Shown here piece by piece: positions 17,638 through 26,421 of a stretch of DNA of 64,000 nucleotides (its first letter is position 1; every line of letters starts with the position of its first letter). Below the pieces are notes generated by a model. That model was not told the origin of the DNA and ran no database searches. It saw nothing but the letters and a program-made list of their open reading frames with translations. This DNA comes from Nitrospira sp. Ga0074138 (GTDB lineage Bacteria > Nitrospirota > Nitrospiria > Nitrospirales > Nitrospiraceae), in the NCBI GenBank assembly GCA_001464735.1, contig LNDU01000031.1:86737-150736 (forward strand). Reading direction: 5' to 3'. Both the position numbers and the translations under genes were made by a program.

Positions 17638-19254
17638 TTATGCAGGGACCTGGGCTTTGGAATGGCCTGGCGCGGGTAACTGCCCGCTCTGAATCGCGAT
17701 GGCTCGTAGGGTTTCGACGGCGAGTCCGTGATCGGCTGCTTTGACGCGGCACCCGGTTTGTTTCTCCCGGAAGCGCTGAAGCCCGTTGGCCAGATAGGTA
17801 ATCAGTCCGGCCATGAGCGTGTCAGTGCTTTCGAAGACCGAGGGATCCGGGTGATGGAGAAATGGATGGGTGGATTCAGGATCGCCGGCCAACGTGGCTA
17901 AATCGTCGGCGGATAACTGGAGGAGCCATTCGACGATGGGTTGCACATTGGCCTTGGCTTGGGCTTGTTGATCGAGGAGGAACTGTGTCCGAGCCTCTCT
18001 GTTAGGTGGCATCGCAGTTCGGTTGATAGAAAAGGAGGACAGCCATGGCAGTTGGCATTCTTTGACGAGCCGTCCGGCTGCTGCCCAGACCGCCATCCGA
18101 GTGTCCGGATTGTCTTTCTGTTGCAAGGCCTGGTCAATGAGGGCCTGTCGCATGGGGGAGTGGGCCATCTGAAACAGATTGTAGGCCGGCTCATGCAACA
18201 GATCGCTGAGACTGGAGATTTCTTCAGAGACAACTTTCCCAAACACCTCTTTGAATTCTTCGTGGTTGTTGAGATCGGTCATTCGATGTTCTGCGAGGGC
18301 AATCAGGTGTTGCACCACAGACGGTTGAGACACGTGACTGTCACGTTCTTCCGGATGGTTCAAGAGGTGAAAGATCTGTTGCAGTTCGTCCATGCTGATG
18401 GGTGTGGTTTCTGGGAGTTCTGCGACAGTGACATCATCGTCATAGGGTGAAATGCCGTCCTGTTCCGTTTCCTCTTGTAAAGAAAGAAGGTCGGGGTCCT
18501 CGCTCAAGTCGACGGAAGACTCCTCGAGATGCTCGTCGAGGAACGTGGCGTCGTCGGAAGTCTCATCTGTCTCAGGTCGTGAGGTGCGGCCGTCTTCGTG
18601 GATAGCGTTAGTGTGGAGCCAATCCGTGATGACTTGGTCGTTGGCATCGGTTTCGATGGTGGTCAGTGACTGGAGCGGCCGGTGATAGCGCATGCCACAG
18701 CAACGGCAGACCAGAGTGTCTTGGTCTTCAAAATAGCTGGAGCTGTGGAGATCCGCGTGGCATTTCTGGCACGGGATTGGCTGGTTGGAGGATCGGTCGG
18801 TGAGTGTAGAGGAGAGACGTGTGGGAAGATGTTTTCCTCCACAGGAAGGGCAGAGCCGGGTATGACCTGGGCGTTTGCGCAAACCCTGCGCGGTTTCGAG
18901 GGTCAGAATCTCTTGAATGCCACAGCGGGTCTGAATGCGTTGGTGATCAAGCATGGTGGCGCGCCGTCCGTCTAAGAGGATGATGTCAGGGCGCGCCTTG
19001 AGGGATTGCTTGGAGTGGGAAACGAGGATAGGGAAACTGGGTTCCGGGTGTTCGCCGTCGTAGCGGGTTTCCCGCGTATGAAAGCGATCGCGTTCTTGGG
19101 CCTGCCATTCGTCGATCAGTTTGGTATAGCGGAGGGCAAGTTGATCGATGACCAACTCCTCTTTGTCCGCAGGCTCCAAGATGACAGTCGTGGGCATTTT
19201 GAATGGATGTTCGTCCAGGATCATGAGTTCACGGAATTCATCAAGACAAATCAT
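17638..19254 (-). CDS. Large zinc-binding protein, paralogue B
   Basis: The 538-residue product has an N-terminal helical domain, then IILLDGRRATMLD and RCGI, a zinc-ribbon cluster (CPSCGGKHL, CQKCH, CRCCGMRYH at about 135-205), a highly acidic linker (about 235-310) and a helical C-terminal region. It resembles paralogue A (15539-16987) in order, spacing and many residues, yet is encoded on the opposite strand. GGAG lies eight bases before the ATG at 19254. It probably belongs to one unit with the SSB genes on both sides. The function is unknown; it is not a known helicase or nuclease by motif. Confidence 0.75.
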   Translation of the reverse strand: MICLDEFRELMILDEHPFKMPTTVILEPADKEELVIDQLALRYTKLIDEWQAQERDRFHTRETRYDGEHPEPSFPILVSHSKQSLKARPDIILLDGRRATMLDHQRIQTRCGIQEILTLETAQGLRKRPGHTRLCPSCGGKHLPTRLSSTLTDRSSNQPIPCQKCHADLHSSSYFEDQDTLVCRCCGMRYHRPLQSLTTIETDANDQVITDWLHTNAIHEDGRTSRPETDETSDDATFLDEHLEESSVDLSEDPDLLSLQEETEQDGISPYDDDVTVAELPETTPISMDELQQIFHLLNHPEERDSHVSQPSVVQHLIALAEHRMTDLNNHEEFKEVFGKVVSEEISSLSDLLHEPAYNLFQMAHSPMRQALIDQALQQKDNPDTRMAVWAAAGRLVKECQLPWLSSFSINRTAMPPNREARTQFLLDQQAQAKANVQPIVEWLLQLSADDLATLAGDPESTHPFLHHPDPSVFESTDTLMAGLITYLANGLQRFREKQTGCRVKAADHGLAVETLRAIAIQSGQLPAPGHSKAQVPA

Positions 19255-19309
19255 GAGGAGACTCCCTTCATTGAGTCGAATGGTCAGAACCTGTGAGGTC
19301 CGATGTGGT

Positions 19310-19678
19310 TTAGGTTGTTTGGTCCGCGTCCGGTTGTCGGCCAGCGGCAAGCTCGTGGAGGTAGATTTGGTCAAGTCGACAAAACAAGTGGTAGCTTTCT
19401 CGCTGGGTTTTTGTTGCGGAATCTTCCCATTGCTTCATTTGCAATTCGGCGTTATGCACCGTGACTTTACGTCCAATGGGGAGGCGTTGGGCAAAGTCAT
19501 CAAGTTTGGTCCGGTCCGTCGCGCCAGGGACTTTGATTTCCATGAAGAGTGGTTTTTTCGAGTGGAGGGAATGAACGGCAATCGCGAAGGAGAGGAGCCA
19601 GCCGTGGCCATTAACGGAGTAGATCCCTGGGGCATGGGTGATCCGTCCGCCCATGGTGACGAAATTCTCATCTTTCAT
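19310..19678 (-). CDS. SSB-like OB-fold protein
   Basis: The 122-residue protein starts MKDENFVTMGGRITHAPGIY, reads like a divergent SSB (strand, G-R-I/L-T, later KLDDFAQRLPIGRKVTVHNAEL), and is preceded by AGGAGG. It lacks an acidic C-terminal tail. It may bind single-stranded DNA or RNA. It lies 55 bases upstream of paralogue B on the same strand. Confidence 0.6.
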   Translation of the reverse strand: MKDENFVTMGGRITHAPGIYSVNGHGWLLSFAIAVHSLHSKKPLFMEIKVPGATDRTKLDDFAQRLPIGRKVTVHNAELQMKQWEDSATKTQRESYHLFCRLDQIYLHELAAGRQPDADQTT

Positions 19679-19770
19679 GTGTGCCCTCCTGTGTGACAAC
19701 CGACAACACTCAGAAGAGCTTACTGCGCGAAGCGCCCTCCCAATTTGATGCGTATGGAATAGGTTGGAGT

Positions 19771-19800
19771 TTGAGCTTGAGAATTAATGGTCCCTATAGC
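19771..19800 (+). promoter_or_regulatory. Possible promoter
   Basis: TTGAGC (19771-19776) and TATAGC (19795-19800) are separated by 18 bases, close to a housekeeping promoter, in the divergent region upstream of the 19931-20728 gene. Confidence 0.3.
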
Positions 19801-19930
19801 CCTAGGAATGTCATCAATAAATGGGATGCTAGGATCACGTCCATGTGGGGCTTTATATGATTGAGGTGGGGCTTGCAACGGGCTTGTGCTCGCTTTGGAG
19901 AAGGCGTAGAACTGACGACTTTTTTTGAGG

Positions 19931-20728
19931 ATGCATAACGGGAGGGATGGTCAGGAGTTATTGGGTTTGAATAGTGGCGGAAAGTTGTGGGTGGGTGGAA
20001 TGGAGCGACTCATGAAGCCGGCCGACTTAATTCAGCACAATATCTCGGGTCTGTTTAAATACTGCCAGGAGCATATCCTCTGGGGGGAACTGGCAGGTGA
20101 TCATAAACTCACAGCTGAAAACTGTTTATGGTTTCTGGAACAGTTTCGTCCACTTGAATACTGCATGGTAAGGGGCTTTCAAGTTGCGTGTCAGAAATTT
20201 GACGAGTCCCCCGCGAGAATCAATTGTCTGTCTCTACGACAGGACATGGAGAATCAACTCAAGAATGCAAGGATATTGGCTCGGTTGTATGAAAATGTGC
20301 TGGACTCAATGAGGGGCTCGCCAACGGAGAGGGCGAAACCAGATGCTTTAATGCATCAGCTCTGTTGCTATTTGATCCAAGATCTAACTGCCGAATCATC
20401 TGCAACGATTGTGTCAGGTTTGTCGCCTCTGATTGTTATAGCCGCCACCCCTGCGGCTCAAATTGAAGAACGATGGAATGGATTGTGTTCAGGCTGGGGA
20501 ATAGATGCGACCTATGGACGACGGTGGGTGGATATCAAGGTGAAGATTGGTAAGGAGGCACGGGGGTGCATCCCTGGTTCCTGTTACTCGACAATTAATA
20601 ATTTGATTCAAGGAGAAGGTCAGTTTAGTCAAGAACATGTGATGGTGGCCACAAGTGAGGCCAATCATATTTTGCAGCTGTTTAAGGAGGCGTTGGGGTC
20701 GATCTTACCGAGGTATCTCATTCGGTAA
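19931..20728 (+). CDS. Unknown protein
   Basis: A 265-residue protein, or 242 residues if the ATG at 20000 is used; neither start has an ideal ribosome binding site. It is mainly helical, with several Cys in the middle (CLWFLEQ..., CQKFDESP, LCCYLIQ). No family is recognised. It stands alone on the plus strand between minus-strand operons. Confidence 0.55.
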   Translation: MHNGRDGQELLGLNSGGKLWVGGMERLMKPADLIQHNISGLFKYCQEHILWGELAGDHKLTAENCLWFLEQFRPLEYCMVRGFQVACQKFDESPARINCLSLRQDMENQLKNARILARLYENVLDSMRGSPTERAKPDALMHQLCCYLIQDLTAESSATIVSGLSPLIVIAATPAAQIEERWNGLCSGWGIDATYGRRWVDIKVKIGKEARGCIPGSCYSTINNLIQGEGQFSQEHVMVATSEANHILQLFKEALGSILPRYLIR

Positions 20729-20807
20729 GGGGCAATGATCGATAAAGATCATGGGTAGGGAGCGAGGGGGCGTGGCCGAGTTGCGGGGAGACTGGGGAGA
20801 TAAGCGG

Positions 20808-21014
20808 TTATGTGCGAGACTTGGTTGCGTCAAGGAAAGCTTGGGCGCTGTCGATAATTTCTTGTGCACTAGTTCGGAGGAGATCGAGGTCGGCCGTATC
20901 ATCGATATTTGAGAGATCTGCCAGGAACTCTGCGACGAGGATGGCTTCAGATTGTCCGCTGTTGAGTAGCTGCCGAAGAATGGAATCGACACGTTGGTCG
21001 AGTAAGGTGGGCAT
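20808..21014 (-). CDS. Small acidic protein
   Basis: A 68-residue helical acidic protein with a good ribosome binding site (CAGGAG) before the ATG at 21014. No function is inferred. Confidence 0.55.
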   Translation of the reverse strand: MPTLLDQRVDSILRQLLNSGQSEAILVAEFLADLSNIDDTADLDLLRTSAQEIIDSAQAFLDATKSRT

Positions 21015-21073
21015 AGATTCTCCTGGTGTGAAATCAACGGTCTTGGTACCTGTGATGATGCGTGGAGTTTGGA

Positions 21074-21304
21074 TCAGAATGGGACAAGGGTAGTACCGTT
21101 CCACCATCCGCAGGCAACCCCACCTGTTTCACAGAAAGCTCCATTGTCTTGAAAGCCCGCATGAATGTAGTGCCCATTAATATCGCACCCGATGAGCTGT
21201 CCGTCGTGTAGGGGTTTTTGGCAGATGGCACAGCGCACAATGGGCACGTGGGGCAATGGTTTGCGACGACACCATCGAGTGATGAGTTTGATGATGTTTA
21301 TCAT
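21074..21304 (-). CDS. Small zinc-binding protein
   Basis: This 76-residue protein contains CAICQKPL and later GHYIHAGF and CETGGVACG, a cysteine/histidine set suited to zinc. Its start overlaps the stop of the MazG-like gene by ATGA, indicating translational coupling. Confidence 0.6.
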   Translation of the reverse strand: MINIIKLITRWCRRKPLPHVPIVRCAICQKPLHDGQLIGCDINGHYIHAGFQDNGAFCETGGVACGWWNGTTLVPF

Positions 21305-21939
21305 GTGCGATGGGGAATGTGATTGAGGCATGGTTGAGTATGATGTTCTGAAATACCCGAGAGGCCCCAGGACCGAAATAGGGCTAACTTCAAATCTTGT
21401 CGTCCAGCAATGTCTGCAATAGATAGGCCATTCATCTCGCACACGAAATCGAGTGCTGCCTGGAGATGGCCAATTCGCTTCATCATCCGGTCTCGTAATG
21501 AACCTTTCCCTTCAGGATGGGGCTTAGCAGGATACGCTATGGCTTCGCTGGTGACCTGAAGAATGGCTCCCGCCTCCTCAATAACATATTGAATGCCTTG
21601 CCATCGTTCGTATGGCCCTGTGGTAATGGGACAGGATTGTAATAGGGTGAGCTTTGTGGCTCGGTGGGTGGTAATCACTGAAGTTGGAAGGTCGTTCATC
21701 TCCGATAGATAGTCAAGACTGGCGAGGAGATCACCGAGTTCCATAATTAATCGGTCACGCAGTGGACCTTTTCCATCAGGATGGGGATCCGTCGGAAAAG
21801 CCATGGCCTTGCCGGCGATCTGAAGGACTTCGCCGGCTTCCTCAACGACTTTTCCGATACCTCGCCAATATTCAGTGGACACGGCGGTGATCGGCTTGGT
21901 GCTCGTCGGTTCTGTCTCTATGGAGGTGCCGGACAGCAT
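21301..21939 (-). CDS. Tandem MazG-like protein, second copy degenerate
   Basis: The 212-residue protein is two copies of a MazG-like helical unit. The first has EEAGEVLQ (33-40; E34, E37) and ELGDLLASLDY (67-77; E67, D70), the ExxE...ExxD magnesium set of all-alpha NTP pyrophosphatases. The second copies the surrounding sequence (EEAGAILQ at 121-128; PHPEGKGSLRDRM like PHPDGKGPLRDRL) but changes E37, E67 and D70 to A125, R155 and H158. The enzyme type hydrolyses NTPs or dNTPs to monophosphates. The second half may serve as a dimer partner. The ribosome binding site is weak and the gene starts 3 bases after the previous stop. Confidence 0.8.
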   Translation of the reverse strand: MLSGTSIETEPTSTKPITAVSTEYWRGIGKVVEEAGEVLQIAGKAMAFPTDPHPDGKGPLRDRLIMELGDLLASLDYLSEMNDLPTSVITTHRATKLTLLQSCPITTGPYERWQGIQYVIEEAGAILQVTSEAIAYPAKPHPEGKGSLRDRMMKRIGHLQAALDFVCEMNGLSIADIAGRQDLKLALFRSWGLSGISEHHTQPCLNHIPHRT

Positions 21940-21942
21940 GGG

Positions 21943-22275
21943 TTACGAGTCCCGGTTGATCGAGAGCTGAATGTGTTCAGGAGTGCTCCGGTGATGTTGG
22001 GGATGTTCAGCGCACCGTTCACATAAGTAATGATAATCCGGTTCGACACAGCGAGGGATAAGCAATGGATCCGGAGGTCGTGGATTGTATGCCAGGCAGG
22101 GCATCAAAGGGTCTCGGTGTCCTGGGATGCCAATAGGATGACCGCGGTAGCCGTTGCCCCAATGTCGAAAAGCAAACAAGGCAATGGTACGCCAGATTCT
22201 GCTTGTAAACGAGAGCGAGTCGTCGTGATGCTCAAGCATCTCGTTGCGAAGTTGAGTACGGAGCGGAATGGACAT
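21943..22275 (-). CDS. Unknown protein
   Basis: A 110-residue protein rich in His, Pro and Arg, with a C-terminal CERCAEHPQHH segment. The start is chosen at 22275 (AGAG upstream); 22311 is possible. No family is recognised. Confidence 0.5.
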   Translation of the reverse strand: MSIPLRTQLRNEMLEHHDDSLSFTSRIWRTIALFAFRHWGNGYRGHPIGIPGHRDPLMPCLAYNPRPPDPLLIPRCVEPDYHYLCERCAEHPQHHRSTPEHIQLSINRDS

Positions 22276-22384
22276 GAAATGTGACTCTTTCTGATCGATT
22301 ACATGAACCATGGAAATGGACTTGGGGCGCAACAACTATGTGTGCACCCCAAGCCGAAGGTGACGCAGTGAGTGTGACCAGGCG

Positions 22385-22444
22385 TCACTGAATGTCCTCA
22401 TCCTCGTCCTCTTCATCTTCTGGTCCGAGATACTTGAGGTTCAT
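22385..22444 (-). CDS. Micro-protein, 19 residues, acidic
   Basis: A 19-codon frame reading MNLKYLGPEDEEDEDEDIQ is preceded by a good AAGGGGG ribosome binding site and starts 5 bases after the stop of the upstream gene. More than half the residues are acidic. Spacing and ribosome binding site suggest it is translated; function is unknown. Confidence 0.45.
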   Translation of the reverse strand: MNLKYLGPEDEEDEDEDIQ

Positions 22445-22448
22445 AGTC

Positions 22449-22913
22449 TCACCCCCTTTCCGTCTGAGTTACTGTGTGAATTGTGTTGTTCGGCGATGCT
22501 GAGCGTGTCAGTGGCAGCACATCGGGATTTGGCGGCTCGAGCTCGAAGACGATGTCGTTACCCTCTCGGATTACCGTCATCGACAATTCATTGAGACAAG
22601 CTTGGATAATGACTTCATCAACACTGGGCTGGCGTTGTCCGTTCATTAGTGTCGGCCAGACGACGAGTTCTTCCCGAATGTAGGTGACGAATGGCTCTAG
22701 GATCGTGGTACGTCCCGCTGCGAGCCGATCGACTTCACGAAGGAGTAATAGGATGATGTTCGCGACCGTGACCTGCTCTGGATTTAGACCACATCGGTGT
22801 GCGGTGATGCGTTTCAGGTCTTCAATGAGGTTGGTCTGAACATAGTGCCCCTTACTGTACAGATAGAAATGTGACATCCCAGTTTCGATGGCATTTCGAT
22901 GTGCTGTGGGCAT
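22449..22913 (-). CDS. Unknown protein
   Basis: A 154-residue soluble protein with TAGGAG upstream. The N-terminal half is helical (NLIEDLKRITAHRCGLNPEQ), with a leucine-rich helix IILLLLREVDRLAAG. No family is recognised. Confidence 0.6.
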   Translation of the reverse strand: MPTAHRNAIETGMSHFYLYSKGHYVQTNLIEDLKRITAHRCGLNPEQVTVANIILLLLREVDRLAAGRTTILEPFVTYIREELVVWPTLMNGQRQPSVDEVIIQACLNELSMTVIREGNDIVFELEPPNPDVLPLTRSASPNNTIHTVTQTERG

Positions 22914-22939
22914 TTGGGCTCCTAGGCTTAAGATTGGTG

Positions 22940-23764
22940 TTAGGCGTCTTTGACCCAGGCTGGTTTTTGTCGCTCGCCGTGAACAGTCGGAAGCCCCGGC
23001 CCGGCATCGACCTGGTTTTTGAGTACCATGCCGACGAGTTTATAGTCGGCAGGTAACCGCTGCCCCTGCTTCATGCGCATTTTGAGTTCTGTTTGATTCG
23101 TGTAAATGAGCTGAGTGATTCCTAGGCCGAGCAGATGAAAGAGTTCTCCGCCTGGAACATACGGCAGCGGGAGATAATTTCTGTCAATGGGTACGGAACG
23201 GGACCCCGCAAGCCAGTTGAGCGTGCCGGTTGGGGTGAGCAGTAATTGGAGATGCGCACGAGCAAAGATGAATTCGTCTTCGTGGTAGAAGGCGGCACAA
23301 AAATGCATCAACGTATGTTCTTTGTAGAGAGGGTGTTCATGCTCATGAGGGGTGCCAAACTCGTAGAGTTCGACTCGATCGACGCTCACTGGAATTGAGG
23401 TGACACAGGGGGGGTCCTCTTCCTCCTCGTGCGAGTTATTGTGGAGATGTGGCTGAGTAGGGACGGACGTCTTGGGTATTGGGTCTTGAATAACTTGAGA
23501 GGCATCGTTGGGGTGGACAAGGGCTGATCTATGGCCATGTGTGAGATCAGTGAGAATGTCTTCGGTGTATAGAGCCGCTCGAGTCGATCGGCGAATGAGG
23601 GCCTGTGCGATCTGGGGATTGGGGACAATAATCCTCCAGTCTCGGGTGTAGAACCAGGCCAATTCATCAGCCAAATCACGGACATGATCGATGGTAATCG
23701 GAGATGAATCCGGCTGGGCGGAGCTGCTTGGGGATGGGAGGGTGTCCTGTTCTGGGTTAGCCAT
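22940..23764 (-). CDS. Unknown protein, head of an operon
   Basis: A 274-residue protein with two alpha/beta regions separated by an acidic/His linker (HNNSHEEEEDPP near residue 110). AAGGAG precedes the ATG, and a copy of the GGAGCGTAATA element lies 32 bases upstream, suggesting an operon head. No family is recognised. Confidence 0.6.
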   Translation of the reverse strand: MANPEQDTLPSPSSSAQPDSSPITIDHVRDLADELAWFYTRDWRIIVPNPQIAQALIRRSTRAALYTEDILTDLTHGHRSALVHPNDASQVIQDPIPKTSVPTQPHLHNNSHEEEEDPPCVTSIPVSVDRVELYEFGTPHEHEHPLYKEHTLMHFCAAFYHEDEFIFARAHLQLLLTPTGTLNWLAGSRSVPIDRNYLPLPYVPGGELFHLLGLGITQLIYTNQTELKMRMKQGQRLPADYKLVGMVLKNQVDAGPGLPTVHGERQKPAWVKDA

Positions 23765-23795
23765 CTGAGACTCCTTACAACATGCCTCAAATGAC

Positions 23796-23806
23796 TATTA
23801 CGCTCC
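23796..23806 (-). promoter_or_regulatory. GGAGCGTAATA element, copy 1
   Basis: Reads GGAGCGTAATA on the minus strand, 32 bases before the start at 23764. The same 11 bases or near copies lie before three other operon heads. TAATA may be a -10 element. Confidence 0.5.
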
Positions 23807-23881
23807 GGCGCGGGCCGAAAATGGCAATTGGGGGCCTATAGCGAAAATAAAGTTGGGTCGAATTCATAGAGGGGCATGGGA

Positions 23882-25378
23882 TTACCGGGTGAGTGGGGCC
23901 TCAATTGAGGGGTCGGTTCCACGAAGATAGGCGCCTAGCTCTGGGTGTCGCCGGCTGGCCAGGGTTCGCATGGTCCAGGCGATATCGCGGTAAGACCAGT
24001 GCCCTTGAGGTGTAGTTCTAATCCCTACGAGGTAGTCTAGGGCCGCCCAATCCATTTTCAGGAGACATCGGACTTTCGTGGCAAACGGGAGTAGGTACGT
24101 GCCAATGGTGGGGTCGAGGGTGTTCAGGGCTATTGCGTTGTGATGGGCGCATTCCATCACCCTTGAAAACTGGAAGTCGAGGTTGAGGGTCTTCAGGAGT
24201 GGAGGTACTTCAAATCCGTGTATGGGGGTAAAGTCTTGCCGGATCTGTTGGAGTCGTCGATGCCGGTGGAGATCACGCCAGGCGCCGATGTCCATCAGGA
24301 GGTCATAGGTTAACGCGTACCCACTGCGAAATTCGTGGGCAAGGTCATCATGAGGGCCGCGGAATTGCAGAGCGAGTTTGAGTAGTTGGGCTTTCTCATC
24401 TTTGGAGAAAATGTCAGTGACGAAGTGGAGCAAAATCCGGTATGGCGCATGGGTCACTCGATAGAGAAGGGTGGTAAGAATCTCCTGTTCGAGAGAATGT
24501 GGTGGCAGTAGCGTAACCCGCGGGGTCTTTGGCCACCGAGCAGGATTGTGGAGGCCTGTGTAGTGTTTCAGGAGATCAGCCACAGCTTCACGGAGGGCTG
24601 GAAGCGTCTGGGTTTCGTATGATGAGGGAGTGCAGTGTTTGGCTAACATGGGCGCGATGGCGCCAGTGAAGGCGGGTTGTCCGGTCAATGCGCTCCAGGT
24701 GTGATCGGCCTGTTCAGCGCACATGGCGCGAAGACGGTCACCAATCCATCGCAGTTCTTCTATGGGACTAGCTTTGAGCCGGCGAATCTGACGTTCAAGC
24801 ACGCGGATGGTTATGATTTGTCCAAGGTTGGTATGGCCGGCTAAGGGGAGGAAATAGCGGAGCACATCGAAGGTCCGCGCATTCATGATGCGGGCGTAGG
24901 CTTCGGGTGAAAGTGAGTCTGGACGAGGCGTGCGTTGACAGAGCGCGTTGTAGACGGGTTCTTGAAATCGTGTGTAGGCCCGCTTGAGTAATGCAATCGT
25001 CCGATGGAATAGCGGTTCGTGTGGATGCCCTTGTAGTGGGACGGGCGTGACATAGCTGTCTTGCGTTAGGTCTTGGTAACGAGAGCTTTTCTCTTGCCCC
25101 TGCCACATTTGATCGTTCAGGACTTCAATTGCGGCCAAGTGGCTGCAACGGGAGATATTCGTTGTGATGACCCCGAGGTCGCTGAGGCTTGAGTGACCGT
25201 ATGAAAAATAGAAAGTCTCAAAGAATTTCGAGGGATCGTGCTCCGCAACCCATTTCATGTTTTCGCGTAAGGATTCCGGCGATCGTGAAAACCGGCCGAG
25301 CGCAAAGGCAGAGGCCTCGGCTGGCATTGGATCGCTCGTGTAGATGTCTGGACGAGAGGGGGTGGAATGTTGCTCCAT
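23882..25378 (-). CDS. thyX: Double-length ThyX-family thymidylate synthase
   Basis: The 498-residue protein is about twice the usual ThyX length. The N-terminal half has YGHSSLSDLG (60-69, like the GHxS...EH block) and NDQMWQGQEKSSRYQ (88-102), where the classical RHRxxSxNxxSxRY motif is partly changed. The second half repeats a related block (RGPHDDLAHEFRSGYAL and then DLHRHRRLQQIRQDF, with an RHR). FAD-dependent ThyX makes dTMP from dUMP; whether both halves are active is unclear. GAAAGG precedes the ATG at 25378. Operon start with the shared promoter element 49 bases upstream. It fits with ndk in a nucleotide-supply set. Confidence 0.8.
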   Translation of the reverse strand: MEQHSTPSRPDIYTSDPMPAEASAFALGRFSRSPESLRENMKWVAEHDPSKFFETFYFSYGHSSLSDLGVITTNISRCSHLAAIEVLNDQMWQGQEKSSRYQDLTQDSYVTPVPLQGHPHEPLFHRTIALLKRAYTRFQEPVYNALCQRTPRPDSLSPEAYARIMNARTFDVLRYFLPLAGHTNLGQIITIRVLERQIRRLKASPIEELRWIGDRLRAMCAEQADHTWSALTGQPAFTGAIAPMLAKHCTPSSYETQTLPALREAVADLLKHYTGLHNPARWPKTPRVTLLPPHSLEQEILTTLLYRVTHAPYRILLHFVTDIFSKDEKAQLLKLALQFRGPHDDLAHEFRSGYALTYDLLMDIGAWRDLHRHRRLQQIRQDFTPIHGFEVPPLLKTLNLDFQFSRVMECAHHNAIALNTLDPTIGTYLLPFATKVRCLLKMDWAALDYLVGIRTTPQGHWSYRDIAWTMRTLASRRHPELGAYLRGTDPSIEAPLTR

Positions 25379-25426
25379 GGTATGCCTTTCAGTAGCGATA
25401 GTAAGGTCTGAGCGGTCCACTCTGTC

Positions 25427-25437
25427 TATTACGTTCC
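25427..25437 (-). promoter_or_regulatory. GGAACGTAATA element, copy 2
   Basis: Reads GGAACGTAATA on the minus strand, one base different from copy 1, 49 bases before thyX. Confidence 0.5.
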
Positions 25438-25490
25438 AGTCATGGCTGTGGGGTATTTCCGCAGAATCTGGTTTCTGGTTATTTCAGCCG

Positions 25491-25919
25491 TTAGCGGGCG
25501 ATTTTGTACGCCAGCAGGTCTTTGATGGGAACGGAAGTGGTGGAGATATGGGTTGAGCTGTGTCGGGGGATGGCATTCCACCAAACGTTGGATTTATCTA
25601 GGAAGAGCTGGGGGCAATCAACACTTTGAACGGTTTTCAAGTTGGGCATGGGGGTGAAATGGATGCGGTAGGACCCTGGGTCAGGAAGATCAGCGTCGTC
25701 GAAGTAGGTACTGGCATCACCGTAGGACAGGAAGAGGCACCAGGGTTCTCGTAAGATTATTTCATCTAGGGTGGTGAGCTGCTGACTGAGTTGGCGAAAG
25801 GCCCGTTGCCCCTTGCGAAGGGTCGTTTTTAAATAGGGAGTAATCTCAACAATCCCCAGATCGCAATCACCATTGAAGTTTTCATCGGATGAGTGAGTGT
25901 TGAGGAGCAGAAACGCCAT
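25491..25919 (-). CDS. Unknown protein
   Basis: A 142-residue protein with AGAGGATC upstream. It starts MAFLLLNTHSSDENFNGDCDL and has a mixed fold. No family is recognised. Confidence 0.6.
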   Translation of the reverse strand: MAFLLLNTHSSDENFNGDCDLGIVEITPYLKTTLRKGQRAFRQLSQQLTTLDEIILREPWCLFLSYGDASTYFDDADLPDPGSYRIHFTPMPNLKTVQSVDCPQLFLDKSNVWWNAIPRHSSTHISTTSVPIKDLLAYKIAR

Positions 25920-25989
25920 AGGAGTGATCCTCTTTTCTGTAACCGTCAGGGTCGAACGTACTTGGGAGAGTTCATTGCCAGCATGACGG

Positions 25990-26391
25990 TTATGCTGTGT
26001 TTTCAGCTTGTGTAGGTGGTTTCGGAGCTTCCCATCCCTGAGATTTCAGATGCTCTTGAATGAGCAATTCCGGAATACAGTGGTGGATGGTCCCGCGATA
26101 GACGCAGAGAGCTCCCCCGCTAAAACTGTCTAGCACGGGTCGATTACAACTATGCGCCCACGTGAGGATCCATGGAGTTGTGAGTTGGAACTCGCGTTGA
26201 AATGTAGCGATTAGATCGGCAAGTACGTCTGGATCACCGTGGTTTTCGGCGTAAACCCAAATGTGGCGTTCTGCTGGTTGATCTTCGTATTCGCAGATTT
26301 CATCAGCTGCCAAGGTTTTGAGTAGCCAGTCTCGCTGGGACTCATTGGCATACGGGATTGCAGTGGAAAAGAGGGTGACATAGTCGGCCAT
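25990..26391 (-). CDS. Unknown protein
   Basis: A 133-residue protein with AGAGGAG before the ATG. It has strands such as HIWVYAENHGD and WILTWAHSC. It may be co-transcribed with the gene at 26422-26796, which ends 31 bases before its start. Confidence 0.6.
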   Translation of the reverse strand: MADYVTLFSTAIPYANESQRDWLLKTLAADEICEYEDQPAERHIWVYAENHGDPDVLADLIATFQREFQLTTPWILTWAHSCNRPVLDSFSGGALCVYRGTIHHCIPELLIQEHLKSQGWEAPKPPTQAENTA

Positions 26392-26421
26392 GGGAGCTGC
26401 TCCTCTTGGTGATGATGCGTG

